Of a stretch of 35,607 nt of DNA, positions 25,910-33,078 are shown piece after piece (positions within the stretch are counted from its first letter, which is position 1; every line of letters starts with the position of its first letter). The position numbers and the translations under genes were made by a program. Below the pieces are notes generated by a model. It was not told the origin of the DNA. It ran no database searches and saw only the letters and a program-made list of their open reading frames with translations. The DNA is from an uncultured Bacteroidales bacterium (lineage in GTDB: Bacteria > Bacteroidota > Bacteroidia > Bacteroidales > Muribaculaceae). The stretch is from contig CANPDU010000035.1 of NCBI GenBank assembly GCA_947573135.1, positions 1 to 35,607 on the forward strand. Direction: 5' to 3'.

Positions 25910-26725
25910 TCAACGGAAGCGATAGGTGACGTATGCGGTCGATTCTTCGGGCGCATTATCGTCAGAACGGGTGAAGTTGCGGCTGCGCACTTCACGCTCG
26001 CATGCGGCGCGGACTTTCGGGTCTGTCGCAGCGGGTGCGTCGCCGCCCTGAAACGAAACAGATTTGACTTTGCCGTTGCGGTCGATTTTGACCATCATCT
26101 CAACGCTGCCGGTGACAGTGCTGGGCACATCGTTGTAGCGCGGGAGCGCCCATCCGCCGCCTACGCGTCCGGTGCCGCGTCCGTTGACAGCCGCTACGCT
26201 GCCGGTCGGACGTCCGGCGTCACCTTCGGTTTTAGCCCGGTTATCGGCATTGTTTTTACCGGCATTGCGGAATGCGTTCTGAGTCTGCGATGTCGCTTTA
26301 CGCCGAGCCTCAGCTTCCTCTTTCTGCTTTTTCAGTTCTTCGGCTGAGGGTCCCTGAGGTTTGGGCTGCGGTTTCTTTTCAACCTTTACCGTTGACGGTT
26401 GTGTCTGTGTTACCGTTTCGGGGGCATCGCCCGGTTGGCCCTGATCGACTACTTCCATGCCTGTCTGCGGAGCCGCCTCGGCAAGATTGTTTTCAATCGT
26501 CTCATTGTAGGCCGGTGTCGGATCAGCAATTTTAGGCGATTTCGGTTTAGGCAGATCAAGAAGTTCGGCGTACTCGTCGTCGATTACTATTTCACTGTCG
26601 TGTTTAGGAGGCCATTCTTTATCGGCATCTCCGAGCGAAATGGTATCGAGCATCATCCATGCAACAACAAGCGCCACAACGAGAGCGGTGCCGACGGCTG
26701 AATATATGCGTGAACGAGAGTTCAT
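25910..26725 (-). CDS. TonB-like energy-transducing protein
   Basis: This 271-residue protein has one N-terminal membrane helix (about 9-30, AVGTALVVALVVAWMMLDTI), a Pro/Lys/Glu-rich periplasmic linker (about 50-145), a Gly/Asn/Arg-rich stretch, and a C-terminal TonB/TolA-like domain (about 195-271, TGSVEMMVKIDRNGKVKSVS, ending TAYVTYRFR). The linker and the C-terminal domain carry proton-motive energy from the ExbB/ExbD complex to outer-membrane partners. Its ATG at 26723-26725 follows the exbD stop with no gap. It could equally be a TolA-like protein of a Tol-Pal system, since the three-gene set does not tell TonB from Tol. Confidence 0.85.
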   Translation of the reverse strand: MNSRSRIYSAVGTALVVALVVAWMMLDTISLGDADKEWPPKHDSEIVIDDEYAELLDLPKPKSPKIADPTPAYNETIENNLAEAAPQTGMEVVDQGQPGDAPETVTQTQPSTVKVEKKPQPKPQGPSAEELKKQKEEAEARRKATSQTQNAFRNAGKNNADNRAKTEGDAGRPTGSVAAVNGRGTGRVGGGWALPRYNDVPSTVTGSVEMMVKIDRNGKVKSVSFQGGDAPAATDPKVRAACEREVRSRNFTRSDDNAPEESTAYVTYRFR

Positions 26726-27160
26726 TTAACGATCTGATTGTTGCGGTTGATTTGCGATCGGGCGAGTGGCAAGCACCATTTTCATAGAGTTTTCGGCACC
26801 GAGATTCAGAACCTCCACCACTTTGCCGTAAGGCACTTCGACATCGGCGTAGACAGCAATGCCGCTTTCAGGATCCTGAGTCTTTATCACCTTGAGATAG
26901 TCGATCAGACGGTCGTTGTCGACAGGCTGTAGCTCTGAATTGTCGTAGCTGACATAATAGTTTGATTCGGCGTCGATAAACACGCGTGTCGTAGGTTTGG
27001 CCGGAGTCTGCTCTGCGCTTTCGGGCAGATTGATGTCGAGAGCTGTCGGAAAGACAAAAGTGGAAGTCACCAGAAAAAAGACGAGCAACAGAAAGATAAC
27101 GTCGGTCATTGACGCCATCGAGAAAGTCGCCATCATGTCTTGCTGTCGTTTGAGAGCCAT
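26726..27160 (-). CDS. ExbD/TolR-family biopolymer transport protein
   Basis: This 144-residue protein has one membrane helix (about 18-38). The conserved Asp that carries protons is D20, in MTDVIFLLLVFFLVTSTF. The periplasmic part follows (SAEQTPAKPTTRVFIDAESN). In E. coli ExbD the matching Asp is D25. With ExbB it forms the proton-driven motor of the TonB or Tol system. It starts 9 bases after the exbB/tolQ stop and its stop abuts the TonB-like start, so the three subunits are made from one message. Confidence 0.92.
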   Translation of the reverse strand: MALKRQQDMMATFSMASMTDVIFLLLVFFLVTSTFVFPTALDINLPESAEQTPAKPTTRVFIDAESNYYVSYDNSELQPVDNDRLIDYLKVIKTQDPESGIAVYADVEVPYGKVVEVLNLGAENSMKMVLATRPIANQPQQSDR

Positions 27161-27169
27161 GGCGAAATC

Positions 27170-27928
27170 TTATTGAGCGGGTTCGTTAAGAAGATCCATG
27201 AAGTCCATTGTGCGGGCTTCCATGAGGTTCATTACCTTATTTATACGGGCCACAAGATAATTATAGGCGAAGAGGGCGATGATTCCGACAACAAGACCGG
27301 CTACGGTTGTGACGAGCGCCGTATAGATGCCTCCGGCAAAGTCTCCGATCGAAGCGGCGTTGCCCGACGAAGCGATGGCAAAGAATGCCTGAACCATGCC
27401 GATTACTGTACCGAGGAAGCCGAGCATCGGAGCTCCGGCAGCAGTAGTGGCGAGCCAGGGCAGCCCTTTGCTGAGTGCCGCGATCTCGAGATTACCGGTA
27501 TTCTCGATGGCAACGAGCACATCGTTCATCGGACGGCCGATGCGGCTGATGCCTTTGGCAATTAGACGCGCATAAGGCGATGATGTGCTCTTGCAGAGGT
27601 TAAGCGCGGACTCTATCTCGCCTTCGTGAATGTAGTCCTTGATGCGTTTCATGAAGGTGTCGTCGAGCCGCGAAGCCTTATATGTCGCGATAGATCGCTC
27701 AAAGAATATATATATACTGATTATAGCGAGAACGGCAAGCGGGATCATGATCCATCCCCCTTCGACGCATAGTTCCCATATGGATAGTTCGGGAGTTTCG
27801 ACAGGCTGCGACGGGATGAGTTCGGCAAGAGCCGCCGAGCCGGTATCGGTTAACGCGTCGGTGGCCATGACGCCTACAGTCTGAATTGTATCTGCAATTG
27901 CTGCGGGAACTTGAGCTAAAAATGACAT
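27170..27928 (-). CDS. ExbB/TolQ-family proton channel protein
   Basis: This 252-residue protein has three membrane helices, at about 55-77 (EGGWIMIPLAVLAIISIYIF) and two near 155-180 and 200-225 (AGAPMLGFLGTVIGMVQAFF and TALVTTVAGLVVGIIALFAY). The first 45 residues form an Ala/Thr-rich N-terminal extension before the first helix. A cytoplasmic domain lies between helices 1 and 2. These are the hallmarks of MotA/TolQ/ExbB proteins. It follows pdxJ by 41 bases. Its partner is the ExbD/TolR-like protein encoded next to it. Confidence 0.93.
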   Translation of the reverse strand: MSFLAQVPAAIADTIQTVGVMATDALTDTGSAALAELIPSQPVETPELSIWELCVEGGWIMIPLAVLAIISIYIFFERSIATYKASRLDDTFMKRIKDYIHEGEIESALNLCKSTSSPYARLIAKGISRIGRPMNDVLVAIENTGNLEIAALSKGLPWLATTAAGAPMLGFLGTVIGMVQAFFAIASSGNAASIGDFAGGIYTALVTTVAGLVVGIIALFAYNYLVARINKVMNLMEARTMDFMDLLNEPAQ

Positions 27929-27969
27929 GATGTGAAAAGCTGTTTATAGGATAAGATAATTTGACGTTT

Positions 27970-28683
27970 TTATCGTAGAGCGGTCTTATATCGCTTGATT
28001 GTCTCGGCGAGACCGAGATAAAGCGCGTCGCAAATCAGAGCGTGGCCGATTGACACCTCGTTGAGATACGGCACATTGCGGCGGAAATATGCCAGATTTT
28101 CGAGGTCGAGGTCGTGGCCTGCATTTACACCCAGACCGAGACGATGGGCGGCGTCACTTGCTTCGGCATAGGGCGCGACAGCTTTGGCAGGATCTGCAGG
28201 ATACATATCGGCATAGGGCTTGGTGTAAAGCTCGACGCGGTCAGCTCCGGTCTTCGCGGCTGCCGCGATCATTTCAACATCCGGGTCGACAAAAATCGAT
28301 GTTCGTATGCCGGCTTCTTTAAATGTGTCGACGATGCCCGACAGGAAACTGAGATTTTTGACAACATTCCAGCCGGCCGACGATGTCAGAGCGTCGGGAG
28401 CGTCGGGAACAAGGGTTACCTGTGCCGGGCGGGCTTTTAGAACAAGGTCGATGAACTCGGGTGACGGATAGCCTTCGATGTTGAATTCGGTTTTGATGAG
28501 CGGACGGAGCTTGAACACGTCGGCACGGCGTATATGACGCTCGTCGGGCCTGGGGTGTACGGTGATGCCGTCGGCTCCGAAGCTCTCGCAGTCGCATGCT
28601 ACATCTTCGACGCAGGGACGGTTTTCACCGCGGGCATTGCGCAGCGTGGCGATTTTGTTTATGTTAACACTTAGATTTGTCAT
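27970..28683 (-). CDS. pdxJ: Pyridoxine 5'-phosphate synthase
   Basis: PdxJ condenses 1-deoxyxylulose 5-phosphate with 3-amino-2-oxopropyl phosphate to pyridoxine 5'-phosphate, the last step of the DXP-dependent vitamin B6 route. The 237-residue TIM barrel has [13 protein letters not shown] (7-19), HPRPDERHI with H43 and H50 (43-51), [29 protein letters not shown] and the C-terminal [16 protein letters not shown]. The length fits the family (about 240). It is the first gene of the exbB-exbD-tonB transcript. A candidate facing promoter and a leader hairpin lie upstream (28698-28779). Confidence 0.95.
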   Translation of the reverse strand: MTNLSVNINKIATLRNARGENRPCVEDVACDCESFGADGITVHPRPDERHIRRADVFKLRPLIKTEFNIEGYPSPEFIDLVLKARPAQVTLVPDAPDALTSSAGWNVVKNLSFLSGIVDTFKEAGIRTSIFVDPDVEMIAAAAKTGADRVELYTKPYADMYPADPAKAVAPYAEASDAAHRLGLGVNAGHDLDLENLAYFRRNVPYLNEVSIGHALICDALYLGLAETIKRYKTALR

Positions 28684-28697
28684 TCCTGTTTACTACG

Positions 28698-28718
28698 GCA
28701 GCCGCTAAGATCGGCTGC
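28698..28718 (-). promoter_or_regulatory. Hairpin in the pdxJ leader
   Basis: GCAGCCG (28698-28704) and CGGCTGC (28712-28718) form a perfect 7-bp GC-rich stem with a 7-base loop, 14 bases before the pdxJ start codon. If transcribed it would form a leader stem-loop near the ribosome landing site. It could instead be a dyad for a DNA-binding protein. No known riboswitch was recognised. Confidence 0.45.
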
Positions 28719-28721
28719 ATA

Positions 28722-28753
28722 TTGGCAAAATAGAAAAAATATTCGTAAATTTG
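28722..28753 (+). promoter_or_regulatory. Bacteroidetes-type promoter for the ACT-like protein / nadK operon
   Basis: TTGG (28722-28725) serves as the -33 element and TAAATTTG (28746-28753) matches TAnnTTTG exactly, with a 20-base gap. Transcription would start near 28758, leaving a leader of about 52 bases before the GTG at 28810. Confidence 0.55.
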
Positions 28754-28779
28754 TATTTGCAAATCTTTCTGCAAATTTA
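28746..28779. repeat. AT-rich inverted repeat carrying -7 boxes on both strands
   Basis: TAAATTTG (28746-28753) and CAAATTTA (28772-28779) form an 8-bp perfect inverted repeat, and ATTTGCAAAT (28755-28764) between them is itself a perfect 10-base palindrome. The right arm reads TAAATTTG on the - strand, a possible -7 box for pdxJ with a TTTT run at its -33 position (28801-28806). The two promoters would face each other. Confidence 0.45.
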
Positions 28780-28809
28780 GTCAGAAATAATAAAACGGCG
28801 AAAAAATTA

Positions 28810-29163
28810 GTGTCAAAAGATTTCAAAACATATCAACTCGACGGGCTGTATCCTGTGCATGAAGGGGCGAGCCATCTGCTGCTCGGATGCCGTCGCGACG
28901 ATTACTCGGCGTCGCGTATCGCGAGGGCGGTCGAGGATTGCGATGCGCATCTGCTCAACCTCAACATGATGAAAGATGAGGATAACGCGTATGATTTTCT
29001 GGTAGATATCCGGGTCAATCGTCTTAGCGGCGAGGCAGTGGCCAGATCGTTGGAGCGTTATGGCTACGATGTGCTTGATTTTACGCCGGGAGACACGTCT
29101 GATGCAGAAGATTCGACGTTGCGTCGCAGGGTTGAAGAGCTGTTGCGTTATCTTAATGTATGA
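28810..29163 (+). CDS. Stand-alone ACT-like domain protein, related to the C-terminus of CBS-domain proteins
   Basis: This 117-residue protein starts at GTG 28810. From memory of Bacteroidales genomes, the gene before NAD kinase usually encodes a CBS-pair protein of about 220 residues with a C-terminal ACT-like domain. That tail has a 'GxxLLLxCRRDDYSxSRIARxVE' style opening and ends in YLNV. This protein shows the same opening (HEGASHLLLGCRRDDYSASR), an LVDIRVNRLSGEAVARSLER core and the ending LLRYLNV, but nothing of the CBS part. The upstream sequence (28684-28809) shows promoter elements and no CBS coding remnant. It may therefore be a naturally reduced version that keeps only the ligand- or dimer-type domain. 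The ligand is unknown. It is 21 bases from nadK and probably co-transcribed. Confidence 0.7.
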   Translation: MSKDFKTYQLDGLYPVHEGASHLLLGCRRDDYSASRIARAVEDCDAHLLNLNMMKDEDNAYDFLVDIRVNRLSGEAVARSLERYGYDVLDFTPGDTSDAEDSTLRRRVEELLRYLNV

Positions 29164-29184
29164 TCACTCCATATAAATTATAAA

Positions 29185-30045
29185 ATGAAAATCGCAGTTT
29201 ACGGCAGCCGACGTCAGGATGCATACTTAGCGGAAATCGAAGCGTTTATGAGGCGTTTGGGAGAGTTGGGGCATGAAGTCGTAATGCATCCGAAGTTATA
29301 CAAGTATCTGCGTGCGGTCATGCTTCCGGCTCTCGGAGCTGTGAGACGTGTGACCGACAGCAGCGATTTTACGGCTGACGTGGCTGTGAGCATCGGCGGA
29401 GACGGAACTTTTTTGCGAACTGCTATGTGGGTCGGAAGCAAGTGTCTGCCGATCGTAGGCGTCAACACCGGTAATCTAGGCTACATGACCGCTCTCGGCG
29501 TCGATCGTCTCGTCGAGTTGTCCGAAATATTGCAGAAAGGCAGTATGTTGACCGAACGCAGGGGGCTGATAGAGGTTGTCGGTCCGGAACTGCCGACATG
29601 GCCGTTCGCGCTCAACGAGGTGACGGTGTCGAAGGATGAAAGCGCGTCGATGATCACTACGCGTGCGACACTCAACGGAAATCTTCTTGCCGATTATCGC
29701 GCCGACGGACTGATAGTGGCAACAGCCACTGGCAGCACGGCCTATAATCTGTCGGTCGGCGGACCCATCATTGAACCTCAGACACCTGTGTGGGTCATCT
29801 CTCCGATTGCCGCACACGCGCTGACAATGAGGCCGCTTGTCGTAAGTGACAGCTCGCAGCTGAAGCTTTGTCCCGAGGCAAGAGCCGAGCATTTCAGGCT
29901 GTCGGTTGACGGTAGGTCGGTGTCGCTGCCGATAGGGACTGAAGTCAGTCTGCGCCGTGCACCGTTTGAAGTCGCGGTGCTTCATATGCCCGGGCAGACG
30001 TTCAGTGAGACATTGCGCAATAAACTGCACTGGGGTGTTGACTGA
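29185..30045 (+). CDS. nadK: NAD kinase
   Basis: The enzyme phosphorylates NAD+ to NADP+ with ATP or polyphosphate. The 286 residues show the family motifs: GGDGT (71-75) in VSIGGDGTFLRTA, GVNTGNLGYM (about 92-101), FALNEVTVSKDESASM and LIVATATGSTAYNLSVGGPI (the substrate-binding core). A C-terminal FRLSVDGRSVSLPIG follows. The length is typical for bacterial NadK. The ATG at 29185 follows the ACT-like gene by 21 bases, and the metallopeptidase gene begins 15 bases after its stop, so a three-gene operon is likely. Confidence 0.96.
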   Translation: MKIAVYGSRRQDAYLAEIEAFMRRLGELGHEVVMHPKLYKYLRAVMLPALGAVRRVTDSSDFTADVAVSIGGDGTFLRTAMWVGSKCLPIVGVNTGNLGYMTALGVDRLVELSEILQKGSMLTERRGLIEVVGPELPTWPFALNEVTVSKDESASMITTRATLNGNLLADYRADGLIVATATGSTAYNLSVGGPIIEPQTPVWVISPIAAHALTMRPLVVSDSSQLKLCPEARAEHFRLSVDGRSVSLPIGTEVSLRRAPFEVAVLHMPGQTFSETLRNKLHWGVD

Positions 30046-30060
30046 TATTCTGCTGTTTCT

Positions 30061-30783
30061 GTGATCCGATATATCAGAGGAAGCGGTTTTTTCGAACATG
30101 ACCGTCTCGGTCAGGTTCGTTTTGTCGTGCGCAGTACGGCGCGTCGTTTCGTAGCGCGCTGGAAGGGCGGCATTCTCCATCTGACCGTGCCGCCGATGGC
30201 GACGGTCGCCGATCTTGACAATGCAGTGAGACAGATGCTGCCGCGTCTGCTTGCGCGTAAGCCGCGTAAATCTTTATATGAGATAAACCGCGAGATGGTG
30301 TTCGGATCTTTTTCTGTCGTGATAGTCGGGAAGCCGGCTTACGGTCATAGGTGTACGCTGCATGAGACTTCGCACCGGCGTTTTGAAATCAGAATTGATA
30401 TCTCGGCCGACATGGAGAGCCCTGACGTGACGGCCGCGATAAGCCGTATGATGAAAAGACTTGCCGCATATGTCGCTCCGCATATTCTGTTTCCACAGGC
30501 CGGGGCAGTGGCTGCGCGAGTAGGGGTGAAGCCGGCCGAATGGCAGCTGTCGTCAGGTCGTAAAGTGCTTGGTCGCTGCAATTCGCGCGGTGTTATAGCG
30601 TTAAGCTCCGTGCTGGTGTTTCTGCCGGAGGAACTCAGAGAATATGTGATATGTCATGAACTTGCGCATCTTGATGAGATGAATCATTCACCGCGTTTTC
30701 ATGCGCTGTGTGACAAATATTGCCGCGGACGGGAGCGTCAGCTTGAGGCGGCGTTGAAAGCGGCTGTCATTCCGATTGTGTGA
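30061..30783 (+). CDS. YgjP-like zinc metallopeptidase-domain protein (DUF45)
   Basis: This 240-residue cytosolic protein starts at GTG 30061. The C-terminal half carries the zinc motif HELAH (about 199-203) in YVICHELAHLDEMNHSPRFH, with a further His about 14 residues on as third ligand candidate. This is the DUF45/YgjP-like (M48-related, WLM-like) signature. The basic N-terminal half fits the family. Enzymes of this group are poorly understood; the substrate is unknown. Its 3' end overlaps the end of the convergent DUF4919 gene by 17 bases (30767-30783). Confidence 0.88.
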   Translation: MIRYIRGSGFFEHDRLGQVRFVVRSTARRFVARWKGGILHLTVPPMATVADLDNAVRQMLPRLLARKPRKSLYEINREMVFGSFSVVIVGKPAYGHRCTLHETSHRRFEIRIDISADMESPDVTAAISRMMKRLAAYVAPHILFPQAGAVAARVGVKPAEWQLSSGRKVLGRCNSRGVIALSSVLVFLPEELREYVICHELAHLDEMNHSPRFHALCDKYCRGRERQLEAALKAAVIPIV

Positions 30784-31552
30784 CGGAGTCGGCCGGTCCC
30801 ACTTCTGAATTCCGGCTGTCTTCGAGCTCCTGAAGTTCGGATGGATGTTTGAGGAAGTACTGTCGCAGCATTTCGGATATGTCGAAGTAGAATCCTGCCG
30901 GATCGTTGCTGTTGCGGGGATTGACGCTTATGAAATCATAATATGGGGGTTCGAAGCGCTGACCGGTGGCCGTAAAACCGGCGAGATTGAGAAGGTCGTA
31001 TTCATGTTCGGGATATACGACCACGCGCGCGGTTTCGGGGTCGGTTCCGAGACCTGATGACGCGATTACAAGCAGGAGATGGTTCAGTTTGTACTGCCAG
31101 ATTTTAGCGAGGTCGAATTTCCCGTTTTTCTCATATGTATATACACGGTGGACGAGCTGATGGATGTTGACCGGATTGTCTTCGATCGCTGCGACGGCAT
31201 AGTCGAGTATCATCTGACGCTCTGACCGTGACTGGGTCGATTTCTGATATATCGGTTTCAGCACTTCGAGCTGTTTCGGACGGAACGTTGCGCGATAGGG
31301 ATCATAATCCTCCTGAAACATTGTGCCGTAGTAGAAATACTGGAACTCTTTGTCTGTCATGGTCGTGTCATTGGCCATGAAACTTTTGAGCAGAGTAGGG
31401 TAATAGAATTCCGACGACGGGTCGGTCGAAGCATCCTTTATAGAATCCAGATCAGGTTTGCCGAGGGTCGTGCGCGGTGTTGCCGAAACGTTGTTCGGCA
31501 GCCAGGCGGATAAGGCAAAGATCAGCAGAATTACTATTCGGAGAAACTTCAT
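30767..31552 (-). CDS. DUF4919 secreted protein
   Basis: This 261-residue protein has a signal peptide (about 1-24, IVILLIFALSAWLPNNVSA). The body matches DUF4919 from memory: FYYPTLLKSFMANDTTMTDK, EFQYFYYGTMFQEDYDPYRA, KIWQYKLNHLLLVIASSGLG and YPEHEYDLLNLAGFTATGQR. The family is common in Bacteroidetes and has no known function. The gene is convergent with the YgjP-like gene and the two overlap by 17 bases. A -7 box (31569-31576) lies 16 bases before its start. Confidence 0.82.
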   Translation of the reverse strand: MKFLRIVILLIFALSAWLPNNVSATPRTTLGKPDLDSIKDASTDPSSEFYYPTLLKSFMANDTTMTDKEFQYFYYGTMFQEDYDPYRATFRPKQLEVLKPIYQKSTQSRSERQMILDYAVAAIEDNPVNIHQLVHRVYTYEKNGKFDLAKIWQYKLNHLLLVIASSGLGTDPETARVVVYPEHEYDLLNLAGFTATGQRFEPPYYDFISVNPRNSNDPAGFYFDISEMLRQYFLKHPSELQELEDSRNSEVGPADSVTQSE

Positions 31553-31568
31553 CGGAATTGATTTTCTA

Positions 31569-31576
31569 CAAAGATA
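31569..31576 (-). promoter_or_regulatory. Candidate -7 box for the DUF4919 gene
   Basis: On the - strand TATCTTTG matches TAnnTTTG exactly, 16 bases before the ATG at 31552. No -33 TTTG lies at the expected distance, so the promoter is only tentative and would give a very short leader. Confidence 0.35.
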
Positions 31577-31678
31577 AGAAAAAATGAATGGAGATGAGGG
31601 CTGACAGGGGCCGATTTTAGAACAATTTGCATTTTTTTGCGAATTGTTGAATGGAGTATATGGTGATTTGTTTTTTCA

Positions 31679-31761
31679 TTTGTGTCAATAATGGATTACT
31701 ATGTATAATGCAGAGATTCCGGCAGAGCCGCGATCTGCTGCGTTCATTATTATGACACAAA
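31679..31761. repeat. Imperfect 83-base inverted repeat with nested hairpin
   Basis: TTTGTGTCAATAATG (31679-31693) pairs with CATTATTATGACACAAA (31745-31761) through all 15 bases except for a 2-base bulge on the right. Inside lie GCAGA/TCTGC and CGGC-AGA-GCCG, which extend the fold. Neither side is followed by a T-tract, so it is not a typical terminator. A small RNA, an operator, a recombination site or a miniature element are all possible. Confidence 0.5.
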
Positions 31762-31799
31762 AACCTGTAATTCGTTACATAATATTCTTGATCAATATG

Positions 31800-31839
31800 T
31801 ATCTTTGTTTTAAGAATACCGAAAAATGAGATAATTTTG
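31800..31839 (+). promoter_or_regulatory. Candidate promoter elements for the membrane-anchored regulator
   Basis: Two exact TAnnTTTG boxes occur on the + strand: TATCTTTG (31800-31807) and TAATTTTG (31832-31839), 60 and 28 bases before the ATG at 31868. Neither has a perfect -33 element at 19-21 bases, so which one is used cannot be told. Confidence 0.35.
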
Positions 31840-31867
31840 TGGAATACTATATAATAAGAATAGAGCA

Positions 31868-32923
31868 ATGATAAAACTTGCCGCGCATAAGTTGATTGGT
31901 ATGCTCGTTGTCATATTTATCTCGGTCAACAGTATTCCGTTGTTAGCAATGAATATTGTAACATATTCAGTCTCAGACAGCGCGTCGGTTTCATCAGAAA
32001 AACTGATAATAAAATTCAGGAATATTACAAATGAGTCTGACCGAACGAGAATATCATTCGATATCGGATGTTCTAACGCGCCGTTTGCCATCTATAGCGC
32101 GGAATGGGTGAATTGTGACAGTGTTTATTTGCCTTCGGAGTCATTTTCACTTATCGGCCAAACAAATGAAGTGAGCGGTAGAAGTGTCGAATGGCATGTA
32201 TCCCTTGATTTTCCATTCAAAGATAGTTTCGATGACTCGGATGTTTTAGTCCTTTATACCGATAAGGGCATATTAAGGTGTCCGACTTCAACCGCTGGGG
32301 AATTGAAGGAGACAATGGATATGCTCTGCTGCGATTATGAAACGCAGATAGACAAATTTGAAAAAAGTTCCCGACGGGCATGGTTTGTTTTGGCCGGAGT
32401 TCTGGCGGCAGGGGGCTTGGTGTTTATAATGCTCCGTCGCAGATATATAAAGAAACACAAGGAAGTAGATGAATTATCGTTGCTTATCGCGGAAAAGACC
32501 GCCAGAAATATAGATCTTGAGGCAAAAGTCGATGAATTATACAGAAAGCGTTTTGACACATTGAATATGTTGTGTAACGAATATTTTGAGAAACGAGATT
32601 CAGACAAGGTCAGACTGTCGCTTTTCAATGAAGTTGAAAAGCATATAATGGCATTAAGAGATCCAAAGAGTCTGACCGAACTGGAAACGGTCGTTGACAG
32701 TTATCTGGACAATATCCTGACCCGTCTGAGAGAGCAAATGCCTGAGCTGAGCAGAACCGACAGGCAGTTTATTACATATCTTTATGCCGGATTTTCACCA
32801 CGTGCAGTGTGTTTGTTTACTGACATAAAATTAAAGAACTTTTATAACCGCCGTAGCCGGCTTAAAGACCGTATTCTTGCGTTTGATGCTCCTGACAAGG
32901 ATTTTTTTGTGTCAAAAATTTAG
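31868..32923 (+). CDS. Membrane-anchored protein with coiled coil and HTH-like C-terminus (putative regulator)
   Basis: This 351-residue protein has a signal peptide or anchor (about 9-28, LIGMLVVIFISVNSIPLLAM), a periplasmic beta-rich domain (about 30-165), one membrane helix (about 171-189, AWFVLAGVLAAGGLVFIMLR), a cytoplasmic coiled coil (about 190-225) and a C-terminal part. The C-terminal part has a LuxR-like helical pattern (LSRTDRQFITYLYAGFSPRA, then KNFYNRRSRLKDRI). This ending resembles the one seen in Bacteroides membrane-bound regulators that lack a kinase core, here without the usual TPR sensor. The topology would let a periplasmic signal act on DNA. It lacks any histidine-kinase or receiver motif. 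The next gene downstream is a small secreted protein with its own promoter. DNA binding is inferred from pattern only. Confidence 0.65.
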   Translation: MIKLAAHKLIGMLVVIFISVNSIPLLAMNIVTYSVSDSASVSSEKLIIKFRNITNESDRTRISFDIGCSNAPFAIYSAEWVNCDSVYLPSESFSLIGQTNEVSGRSVEWHVSLDFPFKDSFDDSDVLVLYTDKGILRCPTSTAGELKETMDMLCCDYETQIDKFEKSSRRAWFVLAGVLAAGGLVFIMLRRRYIKKHKEVDELSLLIAEKTARNIDLEAKVDELYRKRFDTLNMLCNEYFEKRDSDKVRLSLFNEVEKHIMALRDPKSLTELETVVDSYLDNILTRLREQMPELSRTDRQFITYLYAGFSPRAVCLFTDIKLKNFYNRRSRLKDRILAFDAPDKDFFVSKI

Positions 32924-33025
32924 ACCTATCTGTCTGATTTACAATGTGAGGAGTTTGATGTGATTCTTCATATTGGCAATCAGGTGATTAGGAGCATAAA
33001 TGAGGACTATGATTTATTGTTTTTT

Positions 33026-33057
33026 CTTGTGATGACCAATCGTTGAGTTTAATTTTG
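33026..33057 (+). promoter_or_regulatory. Bacteroidetes-type promoter for the small secreted protein
   Basis: CTTG (33026-33029) and TAATTTTG (33050-33057) are 20 bases apart and match the -33 and -7 consensus well. Transcription would start near 33062, about 17 bases before the ATG at 33079. The -7 box is one arm of a perfect inverted repeat (33049-33072). Confidence 0.6.
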
Positions 33058-33072
33058 CTGAGTCAAAATTAA
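33049..33072. promoter_or_regulatory. Perfect inverted repeat over the -7 box, candidate operator
   Basis: TTAATTTTG (33049-33057) and CAAAATTAA (33064-33072) form a perfect 9-bp inverted repeat around CTGAGT. The left arm contains the -7 box and the right arm covers the predicted start of transcription. A repressor bound here would block the promoter. AT-rich palindromes also arise by chance, so this is only a candidate. Confidence 0.4.
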
Positions 33073-33078
33073 TAATCA

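Larger units (their letters stand above)
31553..31867. other. Gene-free divergent intergenic region (315 bases)
   Basis: The region separates the divergent DUF4919 gene and the membrane-anchored regulator gene. It is AT-rich and holds a -7 box toward each side (31569-31576 on -, 31800-31807 and 31832-31839 on +) plus the long inverted repeat at 31679-31761. The open frame on the - strand across it (31617-31868) shows no protein-like features. No other gene is seen. Confidence 0.6.

Noticed and set aside
29476-30180. 234-residue - strand frame opposite nadK
   Set aside because: The + strand here encodes all NAD kinase motifs. The opposite frame lacks any domain and is rich in His and Arg, as antisense frames of this base composition are.
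31617-31868. 83-residue open frame on the - strand in the gene-free stretch
   Set aside because: It crosses the long inverted repeat and promoter-like sites, has no signal peptide or recognisable domain, and its composition is that of AT-rich non-coding DNA.
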